From: Sparassis latifolia
Lineage: Eukaryota; Basidiomycota; Agaricomycetes; Polyporales; Sparassidaceae
DNA length: 64,000 nt
Direction of reading: 5' to 3'
NCBI GenBank assembly: GCA_018466975.1
Contig: CM031562.1
Coordinates: 744,001-808,000 of the forward strand
Translations under genes and position numbers: made by a program
The notes under the pieces: model-generated
Database searches by the model: none
Told to the model about the DNA's origin: nothing
The model's input: only the letters and a program-made list of their open reading frames with translations
Part shown: positions 13,360-25,341 of the stretch, in pieces
How the letters are laid out: each line of letters begins with the position of its first letter
Position numbering within the stretch: the stretch's first letter is position 1

Positions 13360-14854
13360 TTCTATACGTTCACAGACATCTATGTAAAGCTCACGGAAGA
13401 TGCTCTGCACGGCATCGATGAGGCGAAGCTGGGTGCCTTGCTGATTGACCTCTTCCCGTTCTGTGCAGCATTCATGTGCTCAATCCTGGTGGCACTCAGG
13501 AGATTCATCATGATCCACAGTGGCCTACCTTCTGCACTGGTTGCCTGGATGTTCGTCGCTCACAGCCACAGCACGACATTGGCGGCCTGCCACCAGGAAA
13601 GTGCACGACTATCCATTTGATGATGTGTGGAAGCAAGTGGTACATATCAATGTGTCTGTTCATCTGAGCCTTGAGCCTCGGATGCTAACTTAGACCGTAG
13701 GAAGCAGGGATCGCTCAACCGTCTTTCCTCTCTTCACATCTGGAGCAATTCAATCTGGAAGATGCCAAGGAGTATGATATGTATGACCTCAAGGGCGCCG
13801 CTGCTACCATCCTCACTGGCAAGTTATCTCGCTTATGCATGCAACTGTACCCCATCTGACACATCAACTTAGGTGGCGCTGAAACGGTTAGATCTTTTTC
13901 CTTTCACTGCTGTTCAACCTAACGGAATATATTCAAGACATGGTCTCTGATACAAACATTCTACTTGTGCATGTTGCTGTTTCCAGAAGTGCAATGCAAA
14001 GCTCAGGCGGAAATTGACAGGGTGATAGGTCCCGGCAGACTGCCAGACTTTAGTGACCGTGGGGCTCTACCGTTCGTGGAATGTGTCTTGCAGGAAACTA
14101 TTAGGTGAGTGACCACCATGATACATGTGAGAGTGATGACCCACAGTGTATCCTAGATGGCATCCTGTCGCCCCTCAGGGTCAGTCTCTCATCTGAGATT
14201 AGTTGAATTCTTTGAAAGTCAATTGATTCTCCACTCTCAGGCATCGCTCACCAGACCACTGACGACGATGTTTACAACGGGATGTTTATTCCGAAAGGTT
14301 CAGTGATACTTCCGAACATGATGTAAGTGCCTCAAATACATCGACACAGCGTATCTGAGAATTTTGGCCAAGGGCGATGAGTCGTGATGAGATGATATAC
14401 AAAGACTCAGAGGCCTTCAATCCTGAGCATTTCCTTAGCGCCCCAAAGGCCCCGGTGAGCCGTATCTGGGTGCCGTTTTCAGGTTTTGGTCGGCGGTATG
14501 TACCCACGTAACCTCAAGATGCGTGGTCCATATGACAGTGCTTACAACACTCACAGAATCTGCCCAGGGAGGCACTTCACTGAAAATGGTGTATAGATCG
14601 TCATTGCCACTGTCCTCGCGAGCTTTGATATCTGCAAGGCTATTGGCAAGAATGGGAAGGTCGTGGAGCCAGATGTAGCATTCACAACGGACAGGCTAGC
14701 AAGGTGCGCCAGAATTACACGGATGCGGTACGGAGATTTGCTAATGTTTGGCCGTCCTTGTAGTCGTCCGGAATCTTTTGAATGTGTCTTTCGACTGCGC
14801 TCGGAGATGGTGAAGAAGCTCATTATGCAGCAGTCTACCTCAGATGGACTTTGA
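13360..14854 (+). pseudogene. Cytochrome P450, 3' part only, with a premature stop
   Basis: Exons can be joined through introns 13640-13700, 13819-13872 (GC-AG), 13887-13937, 14105-14156, 14180-14240, 14323-14372, 14496-14556 and 14704-14763. The product shows the I-helix GGAETT, the K-helix ETIR, a PKGSVILPN segment and the haem site PFSGFGRRICPGR, where the Cys is the iron ligand. A TAG at 14594-14596 lies where Trp (TGG) is expected 11 codons after the haem Cys. The N-terminal half, with membrane anchor, is missing; the retrotransposon block lies in its place. The 13.4-13.6 kb part matches only poorly (VKLTEDALHGIDEAKLGA, then DYPFDDVWKQV). It was a basidiomycete monooxygenase; the substrate cannot be told. 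Confidence 0.85.
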
Positions 14855-14962
14855 TTTTGATGATGTTCTGGGCTTGCAATGTCTTTCAATCGAAGATTGT
14901 ATCTCAGGAGGGACGGAGGGAGAGATGAGTATGTGCTTGATCGGAAATGACACCGGAATGAT

Positions 14963-15824
14963 CAGGCTCCTAAAACCATCCGTTGCTATAGCGTTCTCAC
15001 TCCTACATCCCAACATATGTTTTAAATGATCATGTGACATATGTTTTATGCGACTTACCTGTTTGAGAGACTATTGCCGGAAAGGATAGCCGAACGAGAG
15101 GAGGAGAACGCTATAGGACGGCCGGCCAAACTGGTCGTCTGAGGATACACCGAGCGTGCACACCTAGAGTTTCCCGCTGGAAATCTCGAATAAACCCTAG
15201 CATGGGTCTTGTTGTCTGCAACGCGCGCGACCCAAATTCGGTGTTCGCGTAGTGCTCGTCGTGCACTCCCCCTTGTGTAGCATTGTAGAGATATGTTGTA
15301 AAGCCAAAGTACAGTGTGGTTCTCTTAGAAATTAATAGGAATGCTCTGGTTGTAAGTGTAGGGTTCCAAGCTGCAAAAATCAAGTACTAGTGTGACACAT
15401 CAACTTAGAGGCTCACAGGTTGAGGGTGACCTCAGAGCAAGGATTAGACAACTTGGTGGTCTATCAATTGAAAATTTTAAGCCGTGCCGTGCTCCCATGC
15501 CCCGAATCGACAACATTGCGCAAGGGGGAGCACACGATGAGCACTACGCGAACGCCGAATTTGGGTCACGCGCGTTGCAGACAAGAAGACCCATGCTAGG
15601 GTTTATTCGAGATTTCCAGTGGGAAACTCTAGGTGTGCGCGCTCGGCGTATCCTCGGACAACCAGTTTGGCCAGCCGTCCTATAGCGTTCTCCTCCTCTC
15701 GTTCGGCTATCCTTTTCCGGCAATAGTCTCTCAAACAGGTAAGTCGCATAAAACATATGTCACATGATCATTTAAAACATGTAGGAGCGAGAACGCTATA
15801 GCGACGGATGGTTTTAGGAGCCTG
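14963..15824. mobile_element. MITE with about 320-bp terminal inverted repeats and 9-bp target duplication (Mutator-like)
   Basis: CAGGCTCCTAAAACC at 14963 is mirrored by the end at 15824. Arms run to about 15293 and from about 15508 and differ by point changes and one 10-bp gap. The perfect duplication CGGAATGAT lies at 14954-14962 and 15825-15833. Long inverted repeats with a 9-bp duplication are the hallmark of Mutator-like elements. The 215-bp loop has no transposase, so it is non-autonomous. It sits about 110 bp past the P450 stop. Confidence 0.88.
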
Positions 15825-15833
15825 CGGAATGAT

Positions 15834-16825
15834 ATGAACCAGTGGTGTCGTTACTTATGCAGTACGTACGTACCTCATTTCACGCCATTAAGGCCGCCCG
15901 TCAGATCCAGAGCGTAGGCTGAAATTTGATTCGCGTGCTCGAGAAAGAACGCGGCTACCAAGTGCTGGGATCTTGAGATTTTTGCTGCGTTGGGCTGAGA
16001 AGAGAGAGCCGGTCGATATGCATAGTAGAACCGCTATCGAGCTGAAATTACAGCCCGACTCCTACTATAAGTTCGCAGTTCGGTTTCTCGTTGTGACAGT
16101 CCACCGACTCATGCAGGCGGTGCGACTTGGTGGCACCACGGTGCATGGTGGCGCCATCGCCCACCTGAATTTCCGGACCGTTTGATTTCGCAGTCCACAC
16201 TATGAACGGATTTTTTTGGAGGGTCTATCTATCGATATGATATTTGCTGTCATCGTCCGGGTCGTCCAAAGGTTATCAGTCCGTCCCTTCCACCTCTCAT
16301 AGGACTGATTTTGTAGTCTGCCTTTGGGAGACTAGTCTATAGGTTGTGTGCAATGCTGTCCCAGGCTGGTGTCGGACATGGCGTGCGCAGCCGACCCAAA
16401 CCGTTTGCATGTGCTATTCGCCCGCGTTCTGATAGGCTATGAAGAGCCTGATTCTGCAGCGCCGGTTTGGCGCTGATGGTGAAAAACATGACCTGGTGTT
16501 TAGGAGGAGTTGTCGGAGTATTTGAAAGTAACAATCGTTATGTCGTCCGAACGGGAGAGTCCTTAGTCTTAGTATCGAGCGCATAGTTAGATAAAAATCG
16601 TCCAATAAAACCCTTCATAGTCTTAGTTCTCATGTTCGTTTTCATCTATACATCGGGCCGAATAGTCCCAGCCATACATTGTGCAGTCTACGTAATCGCC
16701 TTGAGATGCCCAACTACGATACTCTAATGTACAGAACTAGCAGCTATGTGATACACAATGTGCTCGTGCAGAGTCATACAAATGTACTTTCATTCGGGTG
16801 TGGGTCGTGGACATCGGGGCGCGTC
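15834..16825. other. Intergenic, no gene recognised
   Basis: About 1 kb between the MITE and the 3' end of the MFS transporter. No coding frame with protein-like character and no RNA gene was seen. Confidence 0.6.
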
Positions 16826-18962
16826 TCAAAGCGTGTATCGGTACCCGCTCCACTGGTCACCCTTCTCGCGCTTCGCCTCCGCGACGTCTACGAACGTGCC
16901 ATTCTTCGCGAGTTCCGTGCGGTCTTCGTTGACTCCCTTGATGATCTCATCGCGCTCGCCGCGTTCCCGCCGCGCGTTCTCGCGCTTCAGAGCAACCAGG
17001 TACATCACAGACGTGATGAGCCCAATCCCGACGTACATCAGCACAATCCCATGCCCCAGCCTGTACCAGGGCGCGTCGCGCGCGCGGTACTATGAGGGAA
17101 GCGCGTCCATGTCACATATACACATAACACGCGGGGTGACACTCACCACGTTGGACGATACCGCGCCGTTGAGGTTCCCGAAGCCGATCACCATCGCCAG
17201 CGATACGCTCCGCTTATACGACCCCTCGACGTTGTTCGACACCCACGCGACGAGGTTCGGGATGCTTGGGTAGATCCCACTCGCCGCCATGTATACGCCG
17301 AAATATGACAGCCCCGGACTCCGCGACGCGATCAGGATGATGTACCCCGCCCCTCCCACGCACAGGCATGCACTGCAAGTATCGGTCAGCACGAGTATGC
17401 GGCAGACTGTTGCAGGGAAGCGTACATGTTCAGATACCCGCGCCTGCCATACCTGTCGGCGACGAAACCGACTAAGCAGGTGAACATGCATGCGACCACA
17501 TACACCGGAACCGTCAGCAGGTTCGCAGGCGTTGCCTTATATCCCAACTGTCCCGCAGTCAGCTTCACTGTTCGCTATAATTGCAAAACAGTACTCACCT
17601 CCTTGATAATACTAGGCAGGAATAGTGAGAACGCATAGAGCGGACCGTCGGTACCCATATATACCAGCACTGGTAACGAGAAGGTGAGTATCGGACGACC
17701 GTGTCATATCACACCCCACCACGCACTGCAAAGCCATGTCTTCCAATCCGTCAGGCTCTTCAAGAGGTACCGTTTCTTCAGCGTCTCGCCCGCCGCGCTG
17801 AACTGGTCATCCTCTTGCAGTCGCCGGATCACCACCGTGCGCTCAGCCTCGGTTAAGAACTTGGCGGTGTCGGGGAAGTCCTGGATAATCCAGAATGACA
17901 TCGCGCCCGCGACTATCGTCACGAGCCCCTCCAGAATAAAGATCCATGCCCATCCCCCCTTGCCCCCGAGGCCGTCCATATTCGAGATAGCTGCCTGCGA
18001 AAACAAAGCGGTGACAAATGTCAGTGTCATGCACTGACAGCGCCGACTCGCTGAGAACCCGTGCGTACCGCGAGAAGCCCACCAAAAGCACCGGAGACCG
18101 TCGCAGCTGAGAAAAAGATCGCGGCACGCACACCGAATTCGGATCGTTTATACCAACTATACGGTGTGGTCAATGTCGCGCCACAACGGGGAACGGGAGC
18201 ATGGAGACGTACCAAGACAGATAGTAGTTCACGCCGGGAAAGAGGCCTGCTTCGAACGTTCCTAGCAGCCATCGCATGCCTGCAGAAGAGCGTTAGAGCC
18301 GACCTTTACTTCCTTCGTTGTGAAGAGATGACATACCCAGAAGACCACCATCATTGGAGATGAGACCTTGACACATCTGTTGCACTCAGTGAGCTCACGG
18401 AGGTCGAGGAACGGGTGTAATACATACCATGATGACACCCCATAATACCATCAGGAGAGAAAGCCATATTGACGGTCGTAGGCGCTTCAAGATAACGTTC
18501 GATGGGACCTACGTGACGGGTTCTACCAACCGCAACTCAAAAAATCATAAAGAGAATGCATACCTCGAAGATCGCATACGGGAAGAAGAATATGGTAAGA
18601 GCCATCAGGTACTGCTGGTCAGATATGTGCAAATCGGTGACCATGCCATACAGCTGCAGGCGTTCTCTATGAGCACACTGAACTGACTTCACACCAGAGA
18701 GCCGCCAACTTACTTTCGCATTCCCGATACTCGACCGATCAAGGAAGCTCAGCAGGTAAAGGATGGAGAGCCATGGGATGAGGTGCAAGTCCATCTTCCT
18801 GAGCAGCTTACGCTCGTCCACGCCGCTGACATCGCAGTTGGGATTGTAGATATCAACAGTGGTTGCGGCCTTTTCGTCGAGCTGCTCCACCACCGACATT
18901 CGTCCCTTTTCATCCGAGGCGCGCGCCGACGACGGCGCCTGTTCCGGGTCACTGGGGGCCAT
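16826..18962 (-). CDS. MFS transporter, allantoate permease-type (anion:cation symporter family)
   Basis: Eleven exons join into a 525-residue protein: 18962-18714, 18653-18564, 18508-18428, 18376-18337, 18279-18213, 18156-18069, 17994-17715, 17669-17599, 17547-17426, 17372-17147 and 17089-16826. The total is a multiple of three and all introns are GT-AG. The N-terminal cytosolic tail is followed by LRKMDLHLIPWL and DRSSIGNAK, then LLGTFEAGLFPGV, CWYKRSEFGVRAA, GGWAWIFILEG, ADRYGRRG and the NVYRARDAPWY motif before the last helix. This order is typical of fungal Dal5/Tna1-like plasma-membrane importers of small organic anions such as allantoate, nicotinate or pantothenate. The particular substrate cannot be deduced. 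No breaks were found. Confidence 0.92.
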
Positions 18963-21900
18963 AACGCTTTGAGTTGGAATTCGCTGTCACGGAAGACCGG
19001 TGGTAACGCCGTAAAAGGGGCGAAATGAATGGACGAGGGAGGGCTCAGAGCACATGAGGAAGGTCAATGGCTTTATATGCTCCCTGCGGTGGATCATGGG
19101 GCCTGCCTTCGTGGAGCTGATGGCCTCTGTTCAGGCACCTTGGGTGATCAGAGTATATCGGACCGCCACTAGCCAATTTATACGCAGCATGCCGTCCGCT
19201 ATTGGCGTCTACAGTGGCTTGAATAATTTAGAGGCCTTGGCACGGTCCTCAAAGTCCTGGTCATCAAGTGGTCAGTGGGAGTCTTGCACTATTTATGAAA
19301 TGTGCAACTCACCTCCAACGATGGGATGGCCCGCAGTGTTATGCTCGAACCCGATGAAGACAACCGTGACGATCTGAATAGGATCTGGTGCAGTCGCTTC
19401 CCCAGATTTCTGACAGGCTGGTAGGCGATAAAAGTTTTCGCGTTGTGGGGAAAGAGCGCACTGGTTTCCGAACATTCGGCGCCGGGTGAATAATATTTGA
19501 TGTACTTAAGTTGCACTTAGCACAGAGATGGTTGTCAGTTGGTTGGCTAGTGGCTAGATTCGGGCGCGCGTATCGTACCGTAGTCACGGGTTGCGGAACC
19601 TCAGTAGCGGTTTATAGCGTATTGCAAAATTGCGTGAAACCCGCGGATTTCTCTGGCTTGTTTGGCCAGGGCAAATAAACCTATATCCGGTAGGTCGGGT
19701 GTGTGCCGACAGACCGCAGCTTCCGGCACTCTGGTTTACATTCGTCATTCGCGCTTCGTGGTGGCTCAGAAAGCTTTCCAATGCACTGGGTACATGCTCC
19801 AAGCCCCTTCTGCGTGCTTTGTTTCTCCTAAATGATGTCCTGTACCTTGAATTGTAGTCCCCGACCCAACACCTTCCCCTTATGGATTTATTTGCGCAAG
19901 ACAAACAGCGCGCAGAAATTATGCAACGCGCTGTACCTTTGTATACTCCGGGCGCCTGCACTGGCAGTTCTGGAGGCGTAATCGTCGACATAGGATTGGG
20001 AGAGTCTCTGACAAACTTAGGGTGGTAACTCGAAAGACGCACGTAACTGTCAGACAAGCCCTTCTGCAGCGCTAGCGGCAACGACGATTACGGCAACGGA
20101 CGGCGGTGAGCATCTGGCATCTCGCATTTCAGCTATACTTATGTTGAATTCGAAAATTGGAGGTGATGCTCCGTAGCGGACTTGGCAATTATGTCCTTGC
20201 TCATGGTCCGTGGTGGAAGTAATGTCATCTGTGCTGCTCGTCGTTTTTACGCCAGCAGTTTGTCGGTACACCATTTTAGACCAACTTACTTTCTTGCTTT
20301 GCCTTCGCCTGCAGCCATCTCCGACTGCGGCAGGCATCGTTCTGCCTTCGATAAAATTTCTGGTATGGAATCATTCGATATCTTTAGGACAATGCCGCAG
20401 TTGAAGATTTCGCTAGTCACTCCTGGAAGGATCAGCGAATGTGCACGCTATCAAGACCCGATTTTAACGTCTTGCGCCCCACTCCAAAATTACCCGCGAC
20501 TTTAGTTGGCTACTTCGAACGCCGGTTCCTCTTCGGAGATTAACCCTCTGAAGATTCTAGGTGAGATTTTGGAGAGGTATGGTGCTCCGTATTCGCGCGA
20601 TATGCGTTGCTTGTCGGCGTTTATGTGTCACTTACGTGCGGTGTATTCTGTGTGCCGGTTAAGTAGTTCAGTCTGACCTACCTCCGAACAATGCCCAGAT
20701 TGGCCGGGGCAACAACTGCAGCTTAAGGTGTTCGCCTTTATCTGCAAGGTGTACCGTGGAGACGAGACGGTAGGAGAGGTCCGCAGGTGCCTGGACTTCT
20801 GGCTTCGAGCGAAATTTTAAAGGACCCCATTGCGGACGTTATTAAAAGATAACCTCTCGAGATGCATAACCTTCGTGCGTACATTCCAATCCACGCTAGA
20901 AGGATTGAATAACGCCACCGCAGGAGTTCAAGTACCACCGCGCCTTGATCCTCCGAAATCACAGTTTTCGACCGTGGCTGTTTCGCATTTTTTCTTCGAT
21001 AAGCTCGCAGACAAAGTTCGAGTCGTGCATGCGCTGCATATTTGGCGATGCACTCGTGTACTAGTCGGGTTCTATCGTGTAATCATCGTGGAGCTCAGTC
21101 AAACTAAGTTAGCTAATGTCGCACGTCCTTCCTTCCAGCATGGTGTGCAACTTATGTTCTCGTACTTTCCCTCATCGCGGACACATGGACATGGAAACGC
21201 AGAAGAATATACGCACACTATACCGTAAGAACGCACAGAGCTACGCCTTCACTTCTGAAGCTTTTCACACAGCCATCTTCCTCAATCTACGGATGGAAAT
21301 TATCTACTATTTCACGTAAAGCCAAGTGCGTATGTTGTGACACTCAGGATGATTTTCACCACGTTCATTCGCACTTGGAGCCGTGCCTCAAGTAACGGCA
21401 GAACGAGCATCATCGCCCCACTCGGCCTAAACCACAAAACAATCCCAGGCTATCTTGATGGAAGCCCTATTCTTACTCGGTGCTCCTCTCTTCTACTTTC
21501 TGACCGAACCTTGCTCAACAGTTTTGCACTCTTGTTGGCCTCGTCTCGTTGGACTTACTAAGTCTGTGCTTCGAAGATTCTTATTATATCTCCTTGCATT
21601 GCCGCGCTGGGAGATAACAGTCGAGCCTGCCGTCATCCAACAATAGAATCTCAATTCAATCCTGCTCATCTCGCACAGGCTGTCGGACTTGTTTACTGCT
21701 CCTGGAAACTAGAACACTCCAACGCGCAGCACTCTGTTCGAGGACCGTATGTACGCCCGGAACTTAAGCACAACATTATGCAATATTTCACAAAAAATGG
21801 GATCAATTTTTCGATCGTTCATAACGACTCGGACCGCAGCCACGTTCTCGTAAATCACCTGAGTCCTTTATCTTGCTATGCATGACATCACCTGCTTTCC

Positions 21901-22640
21901 TCATGTTGCAGGTCCAGGAGGTCAAGAGAATCTTGGCAGGCCCAGTGTTTGCCTCTAGCGGTTGATACGCTGACTCAGGATTTATCCTCTCACAGCGACT
22001 ACTCGGTCGCGAACCCTGACGGACGGGCGTATCGCTTTGCGTACCTTAATTTACGAAGATGGCAAGGATTACCCCGTGCTGGACAGCGGAGGAGGCCATT
22101 CTTCAATTCCCAGGAGCTCTTCGGCTATCGAATCACCACGATTGCTTCGATGAATACCTGCTGTCTGTACTATTACAGTCAAGATCCGAAAGATATTCAC
22201 CCGTCCTTTCATACAGAAGTTATAACGCCGCGAAACATTTCAGCGTGGCAGCTCTAGTTATACGAGCACATATGAGCATCTTTATTGCATAAGTACAAAC
22301 TCTCCCCGGGTGTTCTGTGCTCATACAAGAAAGGGGATCAATTCTCACGAAGTTATCCCCGCGACCCTCTTCACCTGTCATTTCACCCTCCATTATGTAT
22401 TGTCTCGCTGAGCTCATCTCCGCCCTCCTGTCTTGTCCCGTGGCATACCGTAGACCCTCGTCCTTCTGGTGACGCTCGTGCACAACGACCCCGTTGGCAT
22501 TTTCTCTTGTTCCATCCATTCTGCGCTTTCCTTCCTCGCGGTGGTATTCTCAGAATAGAAATGCTCTTCGCTCGACCTAGCCCATGCTTAGTACTACGTC
22601 TCGCCCGCTAAGATCTTCTGCGGAAGCCCGCCCGGCTAGT
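18963..22640. other. Gene-poor stretch, nothing recognised
   Basis: About 3.7 kb. A TATA-like TTTATATGC at about 19070 may belong to the MFS promoter. Open frames here are short, run on both strands and lack recognisable motifs or splice chains. No terminal repeats or transposase were found. Confidence 0.5.
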
Positions 22641-22642
22641 CT

Positions 22643-22971
22643 AAACTAGTCTGCGAGGTGAAATCTCGATACCGTACATCTCACTTGACTTCACAGTAAT
22701 CAAGTGATACATCCTTGTTGGTAGCTCATCCACTTGCGAGCGTCTGGCACCTTAAGGTCGGCAAGCATCCGGGCTCTACTGACAAGACCTACTGTATCTG
22801 CTGCTGCAGCACAAGGACGAGCCAGCCTCGATTAAGCGGATCGACGCAGCGATCCCACACGATCGTCTTCCACCACCCAACTACAGGGGGCATTGCGGCG
22901 GCCTGGAGCCTGAGCTCCCCTCCCTCACGACGACGCCGAAGATGAGGTTTGTGCTGTGAGTCATGAGCCAT
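22643..22971 (-). pseudogene. Fragment of an IFI6/IFI27-like gene with its 3' flank
   Basis: On the minus strand LRLQAAAMPPVVGWWKTIV matches the C-terminus of the gene at 25.3-26.5 kb (ARLQAAAMRPAAGWWKIIV). The flank matches too: a 37-bp block at 22643-22679 is identical to 25020-25056. Everything upstream of the C-terminal helix is missing or unalignable, so this is a duplicated 3' end. It lies immediately downstream of the broken SDR gene. Confidence 0.7.
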
Positions 22972-23171
22972 GTACTACTCAAGTACGAGGTTGATTGCTT
23001 CATATCTACGTGGCATATTCTGCCAGTGTACAGTAAGAGTCTACTTTGGCACAGTGAGATCTTCTGGATTCTGACCCTTCGGCAACGTCTTGTGCGGTTG
23101 AGAACGGCGACGCAATCAAGTCTTCCTGCGCTCTTATAAGAACCCGATGCAGGTGTCATCTACCACCATCC

Positions 23172-23923
23172 CCCTTACCGCGCTGTCCCGGCCTTGGTCA
23201 TTCCGTAGGCGGCCATACTCTCCACACGCATTTTCCATACCATGACCCGATCAGCAATAGCGGTGCTGATGACGACAATCTTTTTTCCCGTGCCCTTGCG
23301 GAGGAGGGTAGGAACGCATTGACGGTATGCACAACGCCTAGCACGTTGACTTCGAACTGATACGTCAAAACGCGTTAGCGGAATGGGGCGAGAGCGGAAG
23401 GAAGTACTAACTGATTGTAAGAATTCTTCGTCCACTTGTTCTTCGCTCTCGCTGGGTGACTGGAAAAAAGTGACGCTAAGTCTACCCGCAACTGAAGGGT
23501 CACGAAATACTTGGTCAGACCGCGATACAGGTTCGCGTTCTCTATGCGTGCGACATTTTGGATGAGGACGTCTAGTCCTCCGCCAGGCAGCTGTGCGATC
23601 TTAGCGGCGGCAGCTTATTGAACACGTTGCTCAGCCGGCCGTCATGTCGCGAGACTCGGAAACATCTTCCATCAGTGAATCATGATCCACGACATCGGCT
23701 TGGAGGACGTGTATATGGTTGCTGGCTGTAGCAACGACCGAAGCTAGGTACGAAGACCTGGCTTTGTCCCGCACTAGCATGGCAAAGACCGTAGACTGCA
23801 ATCAAAAGTTGTCAGAGATGTAGAAGAGGCGGGATGAGCTGTGCGATAACTGGGACTTACCAGCTGTCTAACGAATTCCAATCCTATACCACGCGATCCG
23901 CCTACGACTGCGTATGAGAGCAT
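23172..23923 (-). pseudogene. Short-chain dehydrogenase/reductase, broken and 3'-truncated
   Basis: From Met at 23923 the frame reads VVGGSRGIGLEFVRQL (NAD(P)-binding GxxxGIG), then a GT donor. Later exons give TVFAMLVRD, HVLQADVVDHDSL, GGGLDVLIQNVAR (NAAR-like motif), KIVVISTAIADR (catalytic Ser region) and YGMTKA (YxxxK). In-frame stops occur (for example a TGA near 23618), and the sequence ends at a GTAAGG donor at about 23170 with no recognisable last exon. It was a Rossmann-fold oxidoreductase of unknown substrate. The truncation point adjoins the duplicated IFI fragment. Confidence 0.75.
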
Positions 23924-23949
23924 TCTAGCTGCGATAAGGATGGCCACCT

Positions 23950-25019
23950 GTGAAGCATGCTACTTTCTACTTCCATGGTGCATCAGGTCTACGCGAGCAC
24001 TGCAGTCTGCACCAATGAGGGTCCAATTATGCATGCCAAGGGGGCCGTCGCGCAGGGATGACTGTTCTGTTAGCACGGCAGCATGCCGCATCCAGACGTC
24101 AACGGTAATTTGAAGTCATCACTCCTGAGTCCTAGTGGAATCAAACCGCACGATTCCTTGCAAACAGGCCAGGTTCGTATTTGATTAGGGCCTGACAATC
24201 ATATCAATATCAGGCCTAAACTGTGGAGGGCAGTGCGGCACCCACCAATATCAATTTGTGCAGGGGATGTTGAACTTCCGCCCGTCCAGTAACGTAGTCA
24301 ACTTATTTTACACCTTTTAAGGTGGACTTCCCGAGTCCGAGGACGGCGCACTTTCGCGAAGTGTATCGAGTTGAATGCGGGCGAGGCATCGACCCGTCGT
24401 TAATAATCGGCGGCCTGCAGAACCACGACTTCAGCACTTCGAATGTAGTGCGAGCGCATATGCAATATGGTGCTCAACACGCTGAGGAGACTGTGTCATG
24501 CGTATCGTGACCACCTCTCGCGTATGCATGCACTAGCAGACGAGAGTCTTGTGGATTGACGTCAACCATTTTATGTGCACGACGATAACATTATGTGGAT
24601 GACTGGATCAGAACTACGCCAAAGCGCATACGTCGAAGAGCGGACGCAACCGCTGTCCTGCACTATGCGTCGAAGACGAACTAAGATCGAGAGGAGCATT
24701 CCACTAAAGTGAACAATGGTCCCCTGAAAGAGCCTTTCCGCTGCAGTGGATACATCTCCTCCAATGGTCAAGCACCGGGACGGATCGGCACACAGGGCCT
24801 TCGTGTGCTGGACGCTAACGAGATGTCTGGCAAAGAGGGCGACAGTCCACTCTTTCTTTGACAGAGCCCTGCAGGCACTCGATTGCCCAGTTCATATGTA
24901 GCGATCTATAGAAAGATTGACTCAGTCATGTGCAGATATTTCAATGGCAGTTCACGCACCAGAGGATACACCTGTGATGATCGCTACATGCGCAAGGCTG
25001 AGCCAGCCCTGGTGTATCC
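23950..25019. other. Intergenic, no gene recognised
   Basis: About 1.1 kb without a convincing frame or RNA gene. Its right end meets the 37-bp block shared with 22643-22679. Confidence 0.5.
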
Positions 25020-25341
25020 AAACTAGTCTGCGAGGTGAAATCTCGATACCGTACATATGCATCCCGGTTAAGGACTTGCAGTAGTCAACTTGAAGTGATA
25101 CTTCCTTGTTAGTAACTCATCCACCGCAAAACATGGCTGCATCTAAAACAGAACATTTTTCATGTTGACAACAACATGTACATAGACAGCATCGGAGACA
25201 ACAGTGAAAGCTTGACAATGCTGTATACGACGAATCTAGTTCAAAACTCGAGACTCACAATCTGGACTGTGCACCACTTCACAAACATCCAGCATCTGGC
25301 CCCGTAGAGACGGCGAGCATCCGCGCTCTGCATGACAAAAC

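Noticed and set aside
13859..15408. Shared 15-mer between a P450 intron and the MITE loop as evidence of gene capture (Pack-MULE)
   Set aside because: Only GACACATCAACTTAG is shared, a branch-point/acceptor-like string; no exon homology follows.
15392..15685. Plus-strand frame inside the MITE
   Set aside because: Most of it lies in the inverted repeat arm and the mirror arm has a related frame; non-coding.
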